Part shown: piece by piece, positions 19,871-29,308 of the stretch
Layout of the letters: each line of letters begins with the position of its first letter
Numbering within the stretch: the stretch's first letter is position 1
DNA from: Acidimicrobiaceae bacterium
GTDB lineage: Bacteria > Actinomycetota > Acidimicrobiia > Acidimicrobiales > Aldehydirespiratoraceae
DNA length: 64,000 nt
Assembly: GCA_026708645.1 (NCBI GenBank)
Contig: JAPOUM010000025.1
Coordinates: 1 to 64,000 of the forward strand
Reading direction: 5' to 3'
The notes under the pieces: model-generated
What the model was told of the DNA's origin: nothing
The model's database searches: none
What the model saw: the letters and a program-made list of their open reading frames with translations, nothing else
Translations under genes and position numbers: made by a program

Positions 19871-20833
19871 ATGGCGCGCGCGGATCTGCTGGTTGATCTG
19901 GTTGACGCCGAGCACCGCGGTGACAAGCAGCGCTTTCGGACTCTGGTCGAGGCGATCATCGCCGAGGAGCGTTCGAAACAGCATCATCTGGTCGCCGACC
20001 GACTTTCGGAGATCATCACTCCGGTTGGTTCTTCTGGCCTTCTCGCTCGCGACGAAAGCTCCTCCCGCGTGGGTGACCTGCTCTTCGATCTCGTGCCCAA
20101 GCGGCGCATCGACTCGCTGCAGCTGAAGCCGCTCGTCCGGAGAGCGGTGGACGAACTCGTTGAGGAGCACAAACGGGTGGATCTCCTGCGCAGTTACGGG
20201 CTCGAGCCCCGCAGCCGGGTGCTGCTGGACGGGCCGCCCGGCAGCGGCAAGACGACCCTTGCGGAGGCGATCGCTTGCGAAACGATGCTGCCGTTCTACG
20301 TAGTGCGCTACGAGGGTGTAGTGTCCAGCTTCCTCGGGGAGACCGCCTCACGGCTTGACGCGATCTTCGACTTCGCGCGGACGCGGCGTTGCGTCCTCTT
20401 CCTGGACGAGTTCGACTCCATCGCTAAGGAGCGCTCAGACCTTCACGAGACTGGTGAGATCAAGCGGGTTGTTTCTACGCTGCTTCTGCAGATCGATCGG
20501 CTGCCTGCCCATGTCGTAGTGGTTTGTTCCACCAATCACTCCGAGCTCCTTGATCGTGCGGCTTGGCGGCGTTTTCAACTGCGGCTCGAGCTGCGAGCTC
20601 CTACCCGAACCGAAGCCGCGGATTTCTTGGAGCGTCTGAGGCATCGGCTGGGGGGTGACCTAGGGCTTGCTCCGCGCACGCTTGCTGACAAGCTCCCCGG
20701 AGCCAGCTATGCCGAACTAGAGCAGATTGCTGCTGATATACGGCGCCGGCTCGTGTTGGAGTTGCCCGGCGGCGACGCAGCCAAGATCGCTCGCTCAAGG
20801 ATCGAGCAGTGGCGGACGCAGGCTCACCCTTGA
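19871..20833 (+). CDS. AAA+ ATPase, IetA-type (copy 2)
   Basis: 320 residues, the first gene of the second ATPase/subtilase pair. Walker A is GPPGSGKT, Walker B CVLFLDEFD with the catalytic Glu, and sensor 1 CSTNHSELLD. The N-terminus MARADLLVDLV parallels copy 1. The ATG has an excellent ribosome site. The gene is followed by ietS2 with a 25-base overlap. Diverged sequence relative to copy 1, and opposite orientation, suggest independent acquisition rather than local duplication. Confidence 0.9.
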   Translation: MARADLLVDLVDAEHRGDKQRFRTLVEAIIAEERSKQHHLVADRLSEIITPVGSSGLLARDESSSRVGDLLFDLVPKRRIDSLQLKPLVRRAVDELVEEHKRVDLLRSYGLEPRSRVLLDGPPGSGKTTLAEAIACETMLPFYVVRYEGVVSSFLGETASRLDAIFDFARTRRCVLFLDEFDSIAKERSDLHETGEIKRVVSTLLLQIDRLPAHVVVVCSTNHSELLDRAAWRRFQLRLELRAPTRTEAADFLERLRHRLGGDLGLAPRTLADKLPGASYAELEQIAADIRRRLVLELPGGDAAKIARSRIEQWRTQAHP

Positions 20834-23421
20834 GCGAACCTCGGCCGCTGCTGGCTTTCGCTCCAGCGAAGGAAGGGCCGATCCCTCAGAGCAGCACCAA
20901 GCCGAGCTTCCGTCCGCCCGTCCGAGGTCCTAGCGCCGCAAGGCAGGGCGAGCGTCTCGCGCCCCAGTTCCGAACCCTGAGCGGAGCCCTGAAGCAGGAG
21001 CGGGCACAACTCGCCGACTCAACGGCGGCCGCCGATCCAGAGCTTGTGGCAGTGTTGGATCTAGCCGGAACGGTTGATGCGTTCTTGAGCGCTGCTGCAC
21101 GTATTGATGGCCTGGAGCTGCTCGCCGACCTGCTGGAGGACTCAGTGGAGGCTGATGACGACTTCTTCTATGAGACGGAGGGCGATCCGTCAGATGATGA
21201 TGTCCCGCAGTCTCTCTACATGCTGATGACCAATGCACAAGCTGTTGAAGAGCTCGTGCGCCTATTCGAACTCTGGCAACAGAACCAGTCTGTCAAGTTC
21301 GCGCAGGGGCTTGCACCCCTGAAGCAGGTCTTCGGACTGTTGCGGTCGATTCGCCGGTGGAGTCCTGAGGATCGAGTGCGCGAGACAGGAATCCTCGACC
21401 AGTGGGCCGAAGACGTCGAGGTCGCCGGCACACAGGGGACCCGCCGCGTAGAGATCGAGCTTTGGCACCGACGGGACGCAGAGATTAGACGGATAGCCGA
21501 AGACGAGGTCACCGCAATCGTCCGGAGTCTCGGCGGCGTGATTGTCGCGTCCGCTCAGCTGCCACACATCGTCTATCACGGCATTCTTGCTGATATCCCC
21601 ATCTCGTGTGTCCAGCAAGTCCTAGATGAGGGCCCTTCCGCAATCGAGTTGCTGACCACCGAGCGGGTCATGCTCGTGAGTCCGAGCAAGCCAATGAACT
21701 TCCCCGCATCAGAGCCTGTTGCCAGCCCTGCGCGCCAACTGGGCCGTACACCTGACACCAACCGCCCACGCATCGCACTTCTCGATGGTGTCCCCATGGA
21801 GAACCATGCCGCTCTCGAGGGCCGGCTGATCGTTGACGACCCCGATACCCACTCCGCAAAGTACGAGTTGACACAGCGAAATCACGGCACTGCCATGGCC
21901 TCATTGATCGCTCACGGCGACCTATCAGCACCTGGCGTTGCGCTCCCACAGCAGATCTACGTCCGCCCTGTCTTCGAACCTCACCAGATCTACCAAAGGG
22001 TCGAGGTAGTTCAGCAGGATCGACTGCTGGTGGATCTCATCCATCGAGCTTTCCATGGCATCTTCGAGGGCGACGGCTCAAAAGGCCCCGCGGCACCGAG
22101 CATCCGGATCGTTTGCTTCGCCCTTGGCGATCCGGCCCGAGCCTTCATTCGTCGCCTCAGCCCACTGGCGAGATTGCTGGATTGGCTGGCAGAAAAATAC
22201 AACATCGTCATTGTCGTGAGTGGAGGCAACGTCGTCGCTCGACCCGAGATCGAGCTCGCCGCCATGGCGGATCAAGAAGAGCTTCAGTCGGCAGCTCTCA
22301 AGTCGCTGCATGATCAGGCGTTGAATCGTCGCCTACTTGCGCCTGCCGAAGCTGTGAACGTCCTGACCGTCGGCGCGACCCATGCCGACATTCAAGATCG
22401 CGACCTTCCCGACACGGTCCTAGATGTTGTGCCAGATGGACTGCCCGCGCCCTACTCACCTGTTGGGTTCGGCTATCGGCGTTCGGTGAAGCCGGAGATC
22501 CTGATGCCGGGCGGACGGCAGGTATACCGCGCCCCTCCACCACATCAGACAGGGCCTGCGCAGCTGGAAATCCTCCACAGTTCGCCGGTCGGGCCTGGTC
22601 TAGGCGTGGCCACTCCTGGCCTAGCTGGCGAGACTGACGCCATTGGCTACACCTGTGGCACGAGCAACGCTACGGCTCTTGCTGCTCGGACCCTCAGCCA
22701 AGTCTTCGATGTCCTTGAAGGACTCAAGGATGAGGATGACCTGCATCCTTTCCCCGACGCGCAGTATCACCCGGTACTCGCAAAAACTCTGCTGGTGCAT
22801 GCTGCTGGGTGGCACGAAGACCTTCTGCGTTTGAAAGAACTGCTCGGGCTGTCCGGTCAGGGCGTTCGCCGTGAACTCACCCGGATGCTGGGTTACGGCA
22901 CCGTTCGCGGCCAGCGGGCCACATCAGCCACAAGCACGCGCGTGATGCTTCTTGGGGCCGGGTCTATCAAGCAGGGCAAGCGCCACACCTTCCGCTTCCC
23001 GCTGCCCTCAGAGCTTTCGGCTTCAACGGAGTGGCGCCGGCTGACAATCACTATGGGCTGGCTATCGCCGATCAACGTGCATTCGCAGAAATATCGCAAG
23101 GCCAGGCTGATATTCACGCCTTCAAAAAAGGATCTCGGCGTCAGCCTTGTTGAGGCCGATCACAATGCCGCCCGGAATGGCACCGTGCAGCACCAAGTCC
23201 TAGAAGGTAAAGCTGCAACCACCTACGCCAGCGGGGCAGAACTCGTTATCGATGTCGACTGTCGCAGCGATGGCGGCAAGCTAGAGAACCCCGTCCGCTA
23301 CGGGCTAGCGGCCTCGCTTGAAGTGGGGCCTACGGTCCGATCCGACATCCACGACCAGGTTCGTTCTCGGCTAAGCGAGCAGGCCCGCGAGCGAGCCTTG
23401 GTGGCGACCAGCCAAGCCTGA
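20809..23421 (+). CDS. Subtilisin-like serine protease, IetS-type (copy 2)
   Basis: 870 residues from the GTG at 20809; a TTG at 20830 that overlaps the ietA2 stop is an alternative. The triad is Asp in RIALLDGVPMENH, His in LTQRNHGTAMASLIAHGD, and Ser in YTCGTSNATALAART. An acidic stretch (DDDFFYETEGDPSDDD) lies in the long N-terminal region. The C-terminal about 200 residues are beta-rich. No signal peptide. Its role should be as in copy 1: protease effector controlled by the ATPase. Codon use is unremarkable for the region. Confidence 0.9.
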   Translation: MADAGSPLSEPRPLLAFAPAKEGPIPQSSTKPSFRPPVRGPSAARQGERLAPQFRTLSGALKQERAQLADSTAAADPELVAVLDLAGTVDAFLSAAARIDGLELLADLLEDSVEADDDFFYETEGDPSDDDVPQSLYMLMTNAQAVEELVRLFELWQQNQSVKFAQGLAPLKQVFGLLRSIRRWSPEDRVRETGILDQWAEDVEVAGTQGTRRVEIELWHRRDAEIRRIAEDEVTAIVRSLGGVIVASAQLPHIVYHGILADIPISCVQQVLDEGPSAIELLTTERVMLVSPSKPMNFPASEPVASPARQLGRTPDTNRPRIALLDGVPMENHAALEGRLIVDDPDTHSAKYELTQRNHGTAMASLIAHGDLSAPGVALPQQIYVRPVFEPHQIYQRVEVVQQDRLLVDLIHRAFHGIFEGDGSKGPAAPSIRIVCFALGDPARAFIRRLSPLARLLDWLAEKYNIVIVVSGGNVVARPEIELAAMADQEELQSAALKSLHDQALNRRLLAPAEAVNVLTVGATHADIQDRDLPDTVLDVVPDGLPAPYSPVGFGYRRSVKPEILMPGGRQVYRAPPPHQTGPAQLEILHSSPVGPGLGVATPGLAGETDAIGYTCGTSNATALAARTLSQVFDVLEGLKDEDDLHPFPDAQYHPVLAKTLLVHAAGWHEDLLRLKELLGLSGQGVRRELTRMLGYGTVRGQRATSATSTRVMLLGAGSIKQGKRHTFRFPLPSELSASTEWRRLTITMGWLSPINVHSQKYRKARLIFTPSKKDLGVSLVEADHNAARNGTVQHQVLEGKAATTYASGAELVIDVDCRSDGGKLENPVRYGLAASLEVGPTVRSDIHDQVRSRLSEQARERALVATSQA

Positions 23422-23519
23422 CTCTACCGGCGGTGCTCGCCGTCGCGACTCGCTTAATGGAGATAGGCGTAGAGCCCGGGATGCAAGATCGAGGCTCGTC
23501 CCTGACCTGCCGAGGTTGG

Positions 23520-23628
23520 GGCGCTCAAAGCCTCTCGTTACGTCCTCTTCGTGGATGACGATTCCGCCCACGACGAGGACCGGGCTGGACCCGTGTGTGC
23601 CGGACTCATCCACGAAGCACAGGTACAA
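23520..23628 (-). pseudogene. 5' stub of a DUF3800 gene
   Basis: A TTG start with AGGAGG upstream begins LYLCFVDESGTHGSSPVLVV, then GGIVIHEEDV, the N-terminal DESG signature of DUF3800 proteins (RNase H-like fold, common in phage and defence contexts). After about 35 residues the similarity ends and the frame runs into the tail of ietS2. The gene was truncated by the arrival or loss of neighbouring DNA. The rest of 23640-23935 shows no gene. Confidence 0.6.
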
Positions 23629-23939
23629 CGTTCCTCCTGAACGCGTCCGTGCCCCGCCGAAGCGGGGCACGGTTCTGCGACAGCAGCAGAGGAGCAGAAC
23701 TCGCGGAACCGCATATTCGGTCCTCTCCGCCGGAACCACACGCTACACGTCCTGTGGCCAGCGCGCACACTCCGGTCCGCCGCCGCGGCCAGCGACCTAC
23801 CCGGGGCCGCCTCATATGCCTACACCGCCAACTGCTCCTGACGGCAAGCCTCGCAGCTGTCGGTTCGTTTGAGGGTTCTGACGCGTGATGCGGGAAAGCG
23901 CGGCTGCGCAGCGGACCCGCGCCCCCGCTACCCCTGCGC

Positions 23940-24003
23940 GCCCCCGCCGGCTTCGACGCAGCGAAGCATTCCCGCCACACGCACCTGCACATGATCACCG
24001 GTC
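23940..24003 (-). pseudogene. Stub of the small 130-codon gene family
   Basis: The segment 'gcattcccgccacacgcacc' followed by 'gcacatgatcaccggtc' matches the N-terminal coding region of the gene at 19064-19456 (TGDHVRGRVAGMLR). Only about 20 codons remain. This marks a fourth junction carrying this element, at the right edge of IetAS-2. Confidence 0.6.
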
Positions 24004-24072
24004 TCTCTCTCACACACACCTAGCAGTCCTGTTAGCTGGCAGCTGCATCGGTTCCGGGTCGCGCGCCCATGT

Positions 24073-25314
24073 TCACTGCTGTGGCCGCATCGCATCGAGC
24101 ACCGCTTTCAAATCTAGATCCGGGGTGCCGACCCGTCCCAGGTAGCAGTGGAATTGATGAGACAGCCGGGCGGCGTAGGGATCATCCAGCGATGCCTGCT
24201 TCTCGTACTGTCCCAAATCCGAATACGGGATGCTTTCGATTTTCTGTAGATCGACCAGCAAGTCGGGCACTTTCCATGCTGCCGGGAGATAGAAATATCG
24301 GTCCCTGCCTCCGCCGGCCGGGTTGGACTTGAGTAGTTTCTCCAGCTTATTCCGCTTGGTATTGCTGGCCGTATCAGATGTGATCCAATCCTCATGCTCG
24401 CCGAATGACGAAAGAGGAAGGCATTCAGCCAACACCACATATTCCGCCTTCGCGCGACCCTCGACGAGATCGCAGCTCGGGGACATGACGATGTGCCATC
24501 GGGTCTCGGGATGCTCGCCCTTGTCAACCGCGAGAATCTTGGTGACGATGTCGCCGGTCCGATGCTCATTCGGCACCGGCACGAGGTAATAACGAATCGG
24601 GGGAACGCTGCCCGTCGCCGAAGCTCCCTCAGTCGCGGGATCGGCCAGAACGCCCTGACCAGCATCAGCATCGAACGAAGCACCTAGTCTTCTCATCAGC
24701 AGATGCGCAACATCCGCAGGACGATCCTTCAGATCATTCCAGTGCGTCTCAACAAAGTCGATCATGAACCGGCGGGACGTGTCATCGATGTGGCTGCGCA
24801 CTCTGCGGTACAGGCACGGAAACGGCGAGTCCAGACAACACTTCACCGCTGTGAACAGAGCCTCGAAAGGGTCGGCTGCTTCCCTTGACGGGTCGGCTGC
24901 TTCCGCCTCGAACGGGCCGTCTGCCCTCTTCGACACGATTTGCACGAACGGGGGATTTTTGTCGCAGTCCACTTGATCCGGCAGCGCCGTGAGAAAGACG
25001 ATAGGCAGGAATCGCTCTGTCCTGATCCGGTCGAAGACATCGCGCCCAACCGGTTCGAGGTCTGTCGCGTCTGCGCCGGCGCCTGCTCCCGCCTGATCGA
25101 AGACGTCCAACACCAGCAGGTCTATGTCTCCGCGCCTGACGCGATCCAGCGCATCCTTGAACGACTCAGTGGCGACTGCCTCAACTGGGTAGGGGACAGC
25201 AGCGGAGTTTGAGGCCTGGTTCAAGGCCGTTGCGTTGTTCTGGGCGCTGCGCTCGTCGTCATCAACCACCAGTATTCGCCAAGGTGCGTCCACGCTGCGC
25301 CCGCTGATGCTCAC
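24073..25314 (-). CDS. Receiver-domain protein with a conserved C-terminal domain of unknown function
   Basis: 413 residues, third gene of a methyltransferase-kinase-receiver operon. An N-terminal CheY-like receiver is visible: WRILVVDDDE (acidic pocket), DIDLLVLDVFD (phospho-acceptor Asp in LLVLD), PIVFLTALPDQ (the Thr) and a final QIVSKRADG (the Lys). A helical linker follows. The C-terminal about 200 residues include HIVMSPSCDLVEG, YVVLAEC, RYFYLPAAW and SHQFHCYLGRVGTPDL. It is not a DNA-binding output domain that I recognise and may be an effector or adaptor. The ATG overlaps the end of the kinase gene (ATGA), so the two are translated together. Confidence 0.8.
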   Translation of the reverse strand: MSISGRSVDAPWRILVVDDDERSAQNNATALNQASNSAAVPYPVEAVATESFKDALDRVRRGDIDLLVLDVFDQAGAGAGADATDLEPVGRDVFDRIRTERFLPIVFLTALPDQVDCDKNPPFVQIVSKRADGPFEAEAADPSREAADPFEALFTAVKCCLDSPFPCLYRRVRSHIDDTSRRFMIDFVETHWNDLKDRPADVAHLLMRRLGASFDADAGQGVLADPATEGASATGSVPPIRYYLVPVPNEHRTGDIVTKILAVDKGEHPETRWHIVMSPSCDLVEGRAKAEYVVLAECLPLSSFGEHEDWITSDTASNTKRNKLEKLLKSNPAGGGRDRYFYLPAAWKVPDLLVDLQKIESIPYSDLGQYEKQASLDDPYAARLSHQFHCYLGRVGTPDLDLKAVLDAMRPQQ

Positions 25315-27566
25315 GACACCCGCTTCCTGAGAGTTGCGCTGAACCGGGCGCCGCCCAGCGGTCCGGGTGGCAGCAGTTCCAAAGAGCCGCCGTAGTAGTC
25401 CTCGATGATCTCGCCTGCTATGACCAGTCCTAGTCCTGCCCCGTCGGGCTTGGTGGTGAAGTAGGGATGAAAGATCAAGTCGACATTGTCCGCCGGAACC
25501 CCAGGACCGGAGTCCTCGACGATCACTGACAGGCTCTCGTCTTCTTTGTTTTCGTTGCGCAGCACCGATATGTCGATCCTCTTGGATTTCTGTCGGGATC
25601 GGCCCAGCCAGTAGACGCTGTTCTCGATGAGGTTGACCAGCACTTGCTGGAGCTCGGTCCGGTCGATCGTCACTTCATGCGACGACGACGGCAGGGTCAC
25701 CTCGACCTCAGCCGACGCGAGCATGGATGCCAGAAGCGCGACGGTCTCTTGGATGGCCCGTTCCAACACATACCGAGCAGGCCGCCCGCGTCTCCTCCCG
25801 CCGAAAGGAGCGATGCGCCCCACGATCACATCCGCCGACTCAGCCTGGCCCTGGATCGCTGTGAGCCGGTCGTCCATCTCCTTGCGGACGCGTTCCAACG
25901 AAGCCAAATCCTCCCAGGACAGGCCCTTCATCGCCTGGCGCCCCAACGAAGCCTCCTGCTTGATGACGTAGACCGGGTGGGTCAACTCGTGAACCACCCG
26001 GTCGATCAACTTGCCCAGCGTCGCGAGACGGTGATATCTGGAGAGTGCCTCGCCTACGCGTTCGAGGTGGTCGTCGAGTTCGCGTTGGGCCTCGTCCACG
26101 ATGGTCTGGATGCGCGAATCGTCCGGAGCTGCCTCAGCGACGGCTTCACGCAATGGCGCCAAGTCGATGGTCTCCAAAAGGCGACGACCGCTGCGCTTCG
26201 GATGTCTCGGTCTGAGCTTGTATCGTTCCGTCTCGAGTGTGCGCAGCAGCGTCGTGACCGCTTCGCGCAGATCTGCCAGCGCCGGCGTCTCGACCAGACG
26301 CTCCCGATTCGACTGATCCACCAGGTCGGGGTTGTCGTCACGACTGATGAGGATGTAGCCGACAATCTGATTGTTGGAAAGCGCGAGCGTCGGGTTCTGG
26401 ACTCTGCGAGCGTCCAAGCCCAGCCAGTCGTCGCCTTTCTCGCCGTATGGAAGCACTCGGAACCCGTCGCGATAGATGCTGACGCCGGATGTCGAATCCA
26501 GCAGGTCTTTGGCGGTCTGTCTGCCGCCGAGGTCCTCGCCGAGGATCCTCATCGACTCGGGATCCCGATCCCACACGTACAAGAAAACCTCGAACGGGCC
26601 GCACCGCAGGCTTCCCGCCTCGGAGCTGCTCAGATCGATTTCCAGTTCTTGATCGGGAGCGTCCTTCAGCGACAGCAACACGGTGGCCGCCCCAGCAGCA
26701 TCGACTTCCGCACTCAAGCTGTAATGGTGCCGCTCGAGCAGATCAGCGGAGCTGACCTCGCCGCCGTGCGTGCCGAACGCCTCGGGCGCGTCAATGTAGA
26801 TCTTGAAGTCATCGACTATGCCCCGGTCTTGCGCGAAGGGGCTCACGAGCATTGCAAGCGACCGGCGCAGCTCCCCGACGAGTTCCGAGGTCCAGCGGCT
26901 GTGAAGTTGAGAGACCTTGACGAGCGTGCCGTGCCCGACGGCTGGCCGACGACCAGGATCAAGGCTGATGTCGGGCTGAGAGCGCCACAGGGTTTCCGCC
27001 TCGCCACCGTTTGACTCGCCACCGTCCGCCTTGCCGCCGCTTGACTTGCTGTCGGTCGAGAAAACCGACGTCAAGCCGATTTGAAGGTCCAGATCTATGT
27101 CCTCCAGATACTTGGCGTCGTCTCTGAAGTCCCTCCAGTCCAGCTGCAGACGGACTTCTTCGCCGTTCTCGGCCTTGGAGGCCAACTCCAGCCGGTCTCC
27201 GAGCTTCGCGGCAGCGAACCGCCCGACGCCTTTCTCGCCTAGAACCCGCCGCCCCTCCTCGGCTTCGCTTCGGTGATTCCTCCTGAATGCCGTGGCCGGC
27301 TCCAACCAGGCGTCTGTAATGCGCTGAGCGTCCATCCCGTGACCGTCGTCGAGCACGCTGATGCAGCCGGACTCCTTAACTATCGCCCCCGACTCGTCGA
27401 TGTCGCCGGAGATGCTGACTACGACGTGTCTTGCGTCGGCGTCGTAGCAGTTCTTGACCAACTCAACCAGTGCCACCCGTTCACTGCTGATGAGTTCTCG
27501 GCCCAGCGTGTCCATCAGGCGGGCACGAGGCCGGAACCTCAGTCCTCTGAGCGTCTCGCCCGCCAT
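25311..27566 (-). CDS. Two-ATPase histidine kinase (HSP90/MORC-like plus sensor-kinase modules)
   Basis: 751 residues. The N-terminus carries a GHKL ATPase of HSP90/MutL/MORC style: ERVALVELVKNCYDADA (N box), SVLDDGHGMD (G1) and GEKGVGRFAAAKLGD (G2). The middle is beta-rich. The C-terminus is a classical kinase: LIDRVVHELTHPVYVIK (H box), LVNLIENSVYWLG (N box), VIVEDSGPGVP (G1) and FTTKPDGAGLGLVIAGEI (G2). Its partner is the receiver protein downstream. No membrane segments are seen, so it senses something inside the cell, possibly DNA state given the methyltransferase next door (inference). The gap to the methyltransferase gene is 5 bases. Such trios are known from defence islands. I cannot name a characterised system. 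Confidence 0.85.
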   Translation of the reverse strand: MAGETLRGLRFRPRARLMDTLGRELISSERVALVELVKNCYDADARHVVVSISGDIDESGAIVKESGCISVLDDGHGMDAQRITDAWLEPATAFRRNHRSEAEEGRRVLGEKGVGRFAAAKLGDRLELASKAENGEEVRLQLDWRDFRDDAKYLEDIDLDLQIGLTSVFSTDSKSSGGKADGGESNGGEAETLWRSQPDISLDPGRRPAVGHGTLVKVSQLHSRWTSELVGELRRSLAMLVSPFAQDRGIVDDFKIYIDAPEAFGTHGGEVSSADLLERHHYSLSAEVDAAGAATVLLSLKDAPDQELEIDLSSSEAGSLRCGPFEVFLYVWDRDPESMRILGEDLGGRQTAKDLLDSTSGVSIYRDGFRVLPYGEKGDDWLGLDARRVQNPTLALSNNQIVGYILISRDDNPDLVDQSNRERLVETPALADLREAVTTLLRTLETERYKLRPRHPKRSGRRLLETIDLAPLREAVAEAAPDDSRIQTIVDEAQRELDDHLERVGEALSRYHRLATLGKLIDRVVHELTHPVYVIKQEASLGRQAMKGLSWEDLASLERVRKEMDDRLTAIQGQAESADVIVGRIAPFGGRRRGRPARYVLERAIQETVALLASMLASAEVEVTLPSSSHEVTIDRTELQQVLVNLIENSVYWLGRSRQKSKRIDISVLRNENKEDESLSVIVEDSGPGVPADNVDLIFHPYFTTKPDGAGLGLVIAGEIIEDYYGGSLELLPPGPLGGARFSATLRKRVS

Positions 27567-27571
27567 AGGGG

Positions 27572-29308
27572 TCAGCCCGCCGCCGTTGCCGGAGTCGCCA
27601 ATTTCGGAGCGGACGGGTCAGCGCTCGGGCGCGAAGCGCACACGGCAGCGACAGGGCAGCTGCCACAACGCGGGTCACGAGGCCGACAGATAATGGTGCC
27701 GAGGACGTGAGCGGCAATGTTGAGAGACGCGGTCCGTCCGTCGAAACCGACCAGCTTGGCCAGCTCCATCCGTGCCGTCGATCCAGAGGCGCGCCCCCCG
27801 TTGTGGCTGCCGGAGACCCTCGAAGCCACGCGCAGAGCCGGAGCCGAGGCCACCAGGTCGCTCCCGCCTCCAGCCATGAGGGCTGTCCATCGCCGGTTCT
27901 GTGCATCATTCTGCCTGATGGCCTCGACCGCGGACACAGCGTGGCTGTCGGTCTCGACCCAGCGCAGCATCGCCTCTCGGAAGGTGCTGCGCCTCACCCG
28001 CAGCGACCGCAGCGACCGCAGCGGACGCGTCGCTCCAGGACTCGCCCGGCCACTGCCCCTGCCGCGGCGCACGCTGTCGAGGATCGAAGAGCCGATCCGT
28101 TGCGCCAACCGGGGAGGGACCGCGTTGCCGATCTGTTGGAACTGATGCGACCGGCATCCGGCGAACCGGAATGCGTCCGGGAAGGTCTGCAGACGGGCAG
28201 CTTCGCGCACTGTGAGCGACCGGTGCTGCTCGGGGTGTATGTACCAGTAGCCGTCCTTCGCCAGATGCGCCGTGACCGTCCGCGAAAGCTCGTCCCAGCT
28301 GAGCCGGTTGTATTTGTCGTTGAAGATGTCCGCTCGGTAACGCCTCAGACTCTCGGGAAGATCTGAGTAGAGCGTGCGTCCGTGCATGAGCTTGAACGCC
28401 TCGAAGTCGTCAGCTCTGACCGGGCGAGTGACATGGTCATAGACGACCTCGGCACTGTCGCCGTCGCAGCCGTGGCGCGCCCGCACTGCGAAATCGCTCA
28501 AAGGCTCACCGTAGGGCATGGCCGGCGCCCCCAAGATGGTGTCGGGCGACACGCTGAGCCGAGGCAGGTCGTGGATCGCATGACGCACCGTCACCGGATC
28601 CGACTCGGAGGGCCATTCGAATGCGACTGCGTCCCTCAAAGCGACGAGAATCAGGCGCTGCCGGTGCTGCGGAACGCCGTGGCGCCACGCGTCCACGATC
28701 CTGGCGTCGGCCTCATAGCCGATCTCGCCGAGCCGCTCGATCATCGCTCGGATCACCATGAAACCGTCGCCGAGCGCCATGTCGGGCACGTTCTCCATGA
28801 GCATGGCACGCGGTCGGATAGTCTCGACCAGTTCCAAGAACGCTCGCCACAGATCCCTGCGGTTGTCGTCTGCGTTGCGGTGCCCTTGATCGACCAAGCT
28901 GCGGATCTTGGACAGGCCCGCCCGCGAGAACGGCTGGCACGGCGGCCCGCCGGCGATCAGCCCAACATCGACTCCATCAAGCAGCGACACGATCTGCTGG
29001 CGGGCCTGCGGATCAGCCAGATCCAACCGCATGGCCCGGCTGGCGAGGTTGTGTCTGTGGCTCTCTAGAGCCCACTCGTCGGTGTCGGCGGCTAGCAGCA
29101 CTCGGTATCCGGCGGCCTCCAGCCCGTGGCTCAGCCCTCCCGCGCCGCAGAACAGATCCACGGCCACCGGCTTCGTCGAGCCTCGCATTGAGCTCCGCAC
29201 CCACTCACTCCAGCCTTCGTCGGCGGGCGCGTCGGGATGCGGGCTCAGACGCAAAGGCTTCGACCGGCGATGGGTCACGCCGTATTTGCGAACAGTCGCC
29301 TCAACCAC
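27572..29308 (-). CDS. DNA cytosine-5 methyltransferase with a C-terminal Fe-S/HhH-like tail
   Basis: 578 residues. C5-methyltransferase motifs are in order: VDLFCGAGGLSHGLEAAGY (I), GGPPCQPFSRAG (IV, catalytic Cys), LMENVPD (VI), HRQRLILVAL (VIII), SLTVREAARLQTFPD (IX) and QIGNAVPPRLA (X). After motif X there are about 180 extra residues ending in FDGRTASLNIAAHVLG and a CX6CX2CX5C cluster (CRPRDPRCGSCPVAAVC), the [4Fe-4S] loop of EndoIII/MutY/DME-type glycosylases. No complete HhH-GPD catalytic core is seen, so the tail is a structural or DNA-binding remnant or a diverged glycosylase. The GTG start has AGGAGG eight bases upstream. It leads the operon. Confidence 0.88.
   Translation of the reverse strand: MVEATVRKYGVTHRRSKPLRLSPHPDAPADEGWSEWVRSSMRGSTKPVAVDLFCGAGGLSHGLEAAGYRVLLAADTDEWALESHRHNLASRAMRLDLADPQARQQIVSLLDGVDVGLIAGGPPCQPFSRAGLSKIRSLVDQGHRNADDNRRDLWRAFLELVETIRPRAMLMENVPDMALGDGFMVIRAMIERLGEIGYEADARIVDAWRHGVPQHRQRLILVALRDAVAFEWPSESDPVTVRHAIHDLPRLSVSPDTILGAPAMPYGEPLSDFAVRARHGCDGDSAEVVYDHVTRPVRADDFEAFKLMHGRTLYSDLPESLRRYRADIFNDKYNRLSWDELSRTVTAHLAKDGYWYIHPEQHRSLTVREAARLQTFPDAFRFAGCRSHQFQQIGNAVPPRLAQRIGSSILDSVRRGRGSGRASPGATRPLRSLRSLRVRRSTFREAMLRWVETDSHAVSAVEAIRQNDAQNRRWTALMAGGGSDLVASAPALRVASRVSGSHNGGRASGSTARMELAKLVGFDGRTASLNIAAHVLGTIICRPRDPRCGSCPVAAVCASRPSADPSAPKLATPATAAG

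Noticed and set aside
25644-27014. 456-codon frame opposite the histidine kinase gene
   Set aside because: Shadow of a GC-rich gene; the kinase motifs on the minus strand are clear and the plus-strand product has no domain.
27707-29068. Long frames opposite the methyltransferase gene
   Set aside because: The methyltransferase motifs on the other strand are complete, and these products are Arg/Pro-rich without domains.
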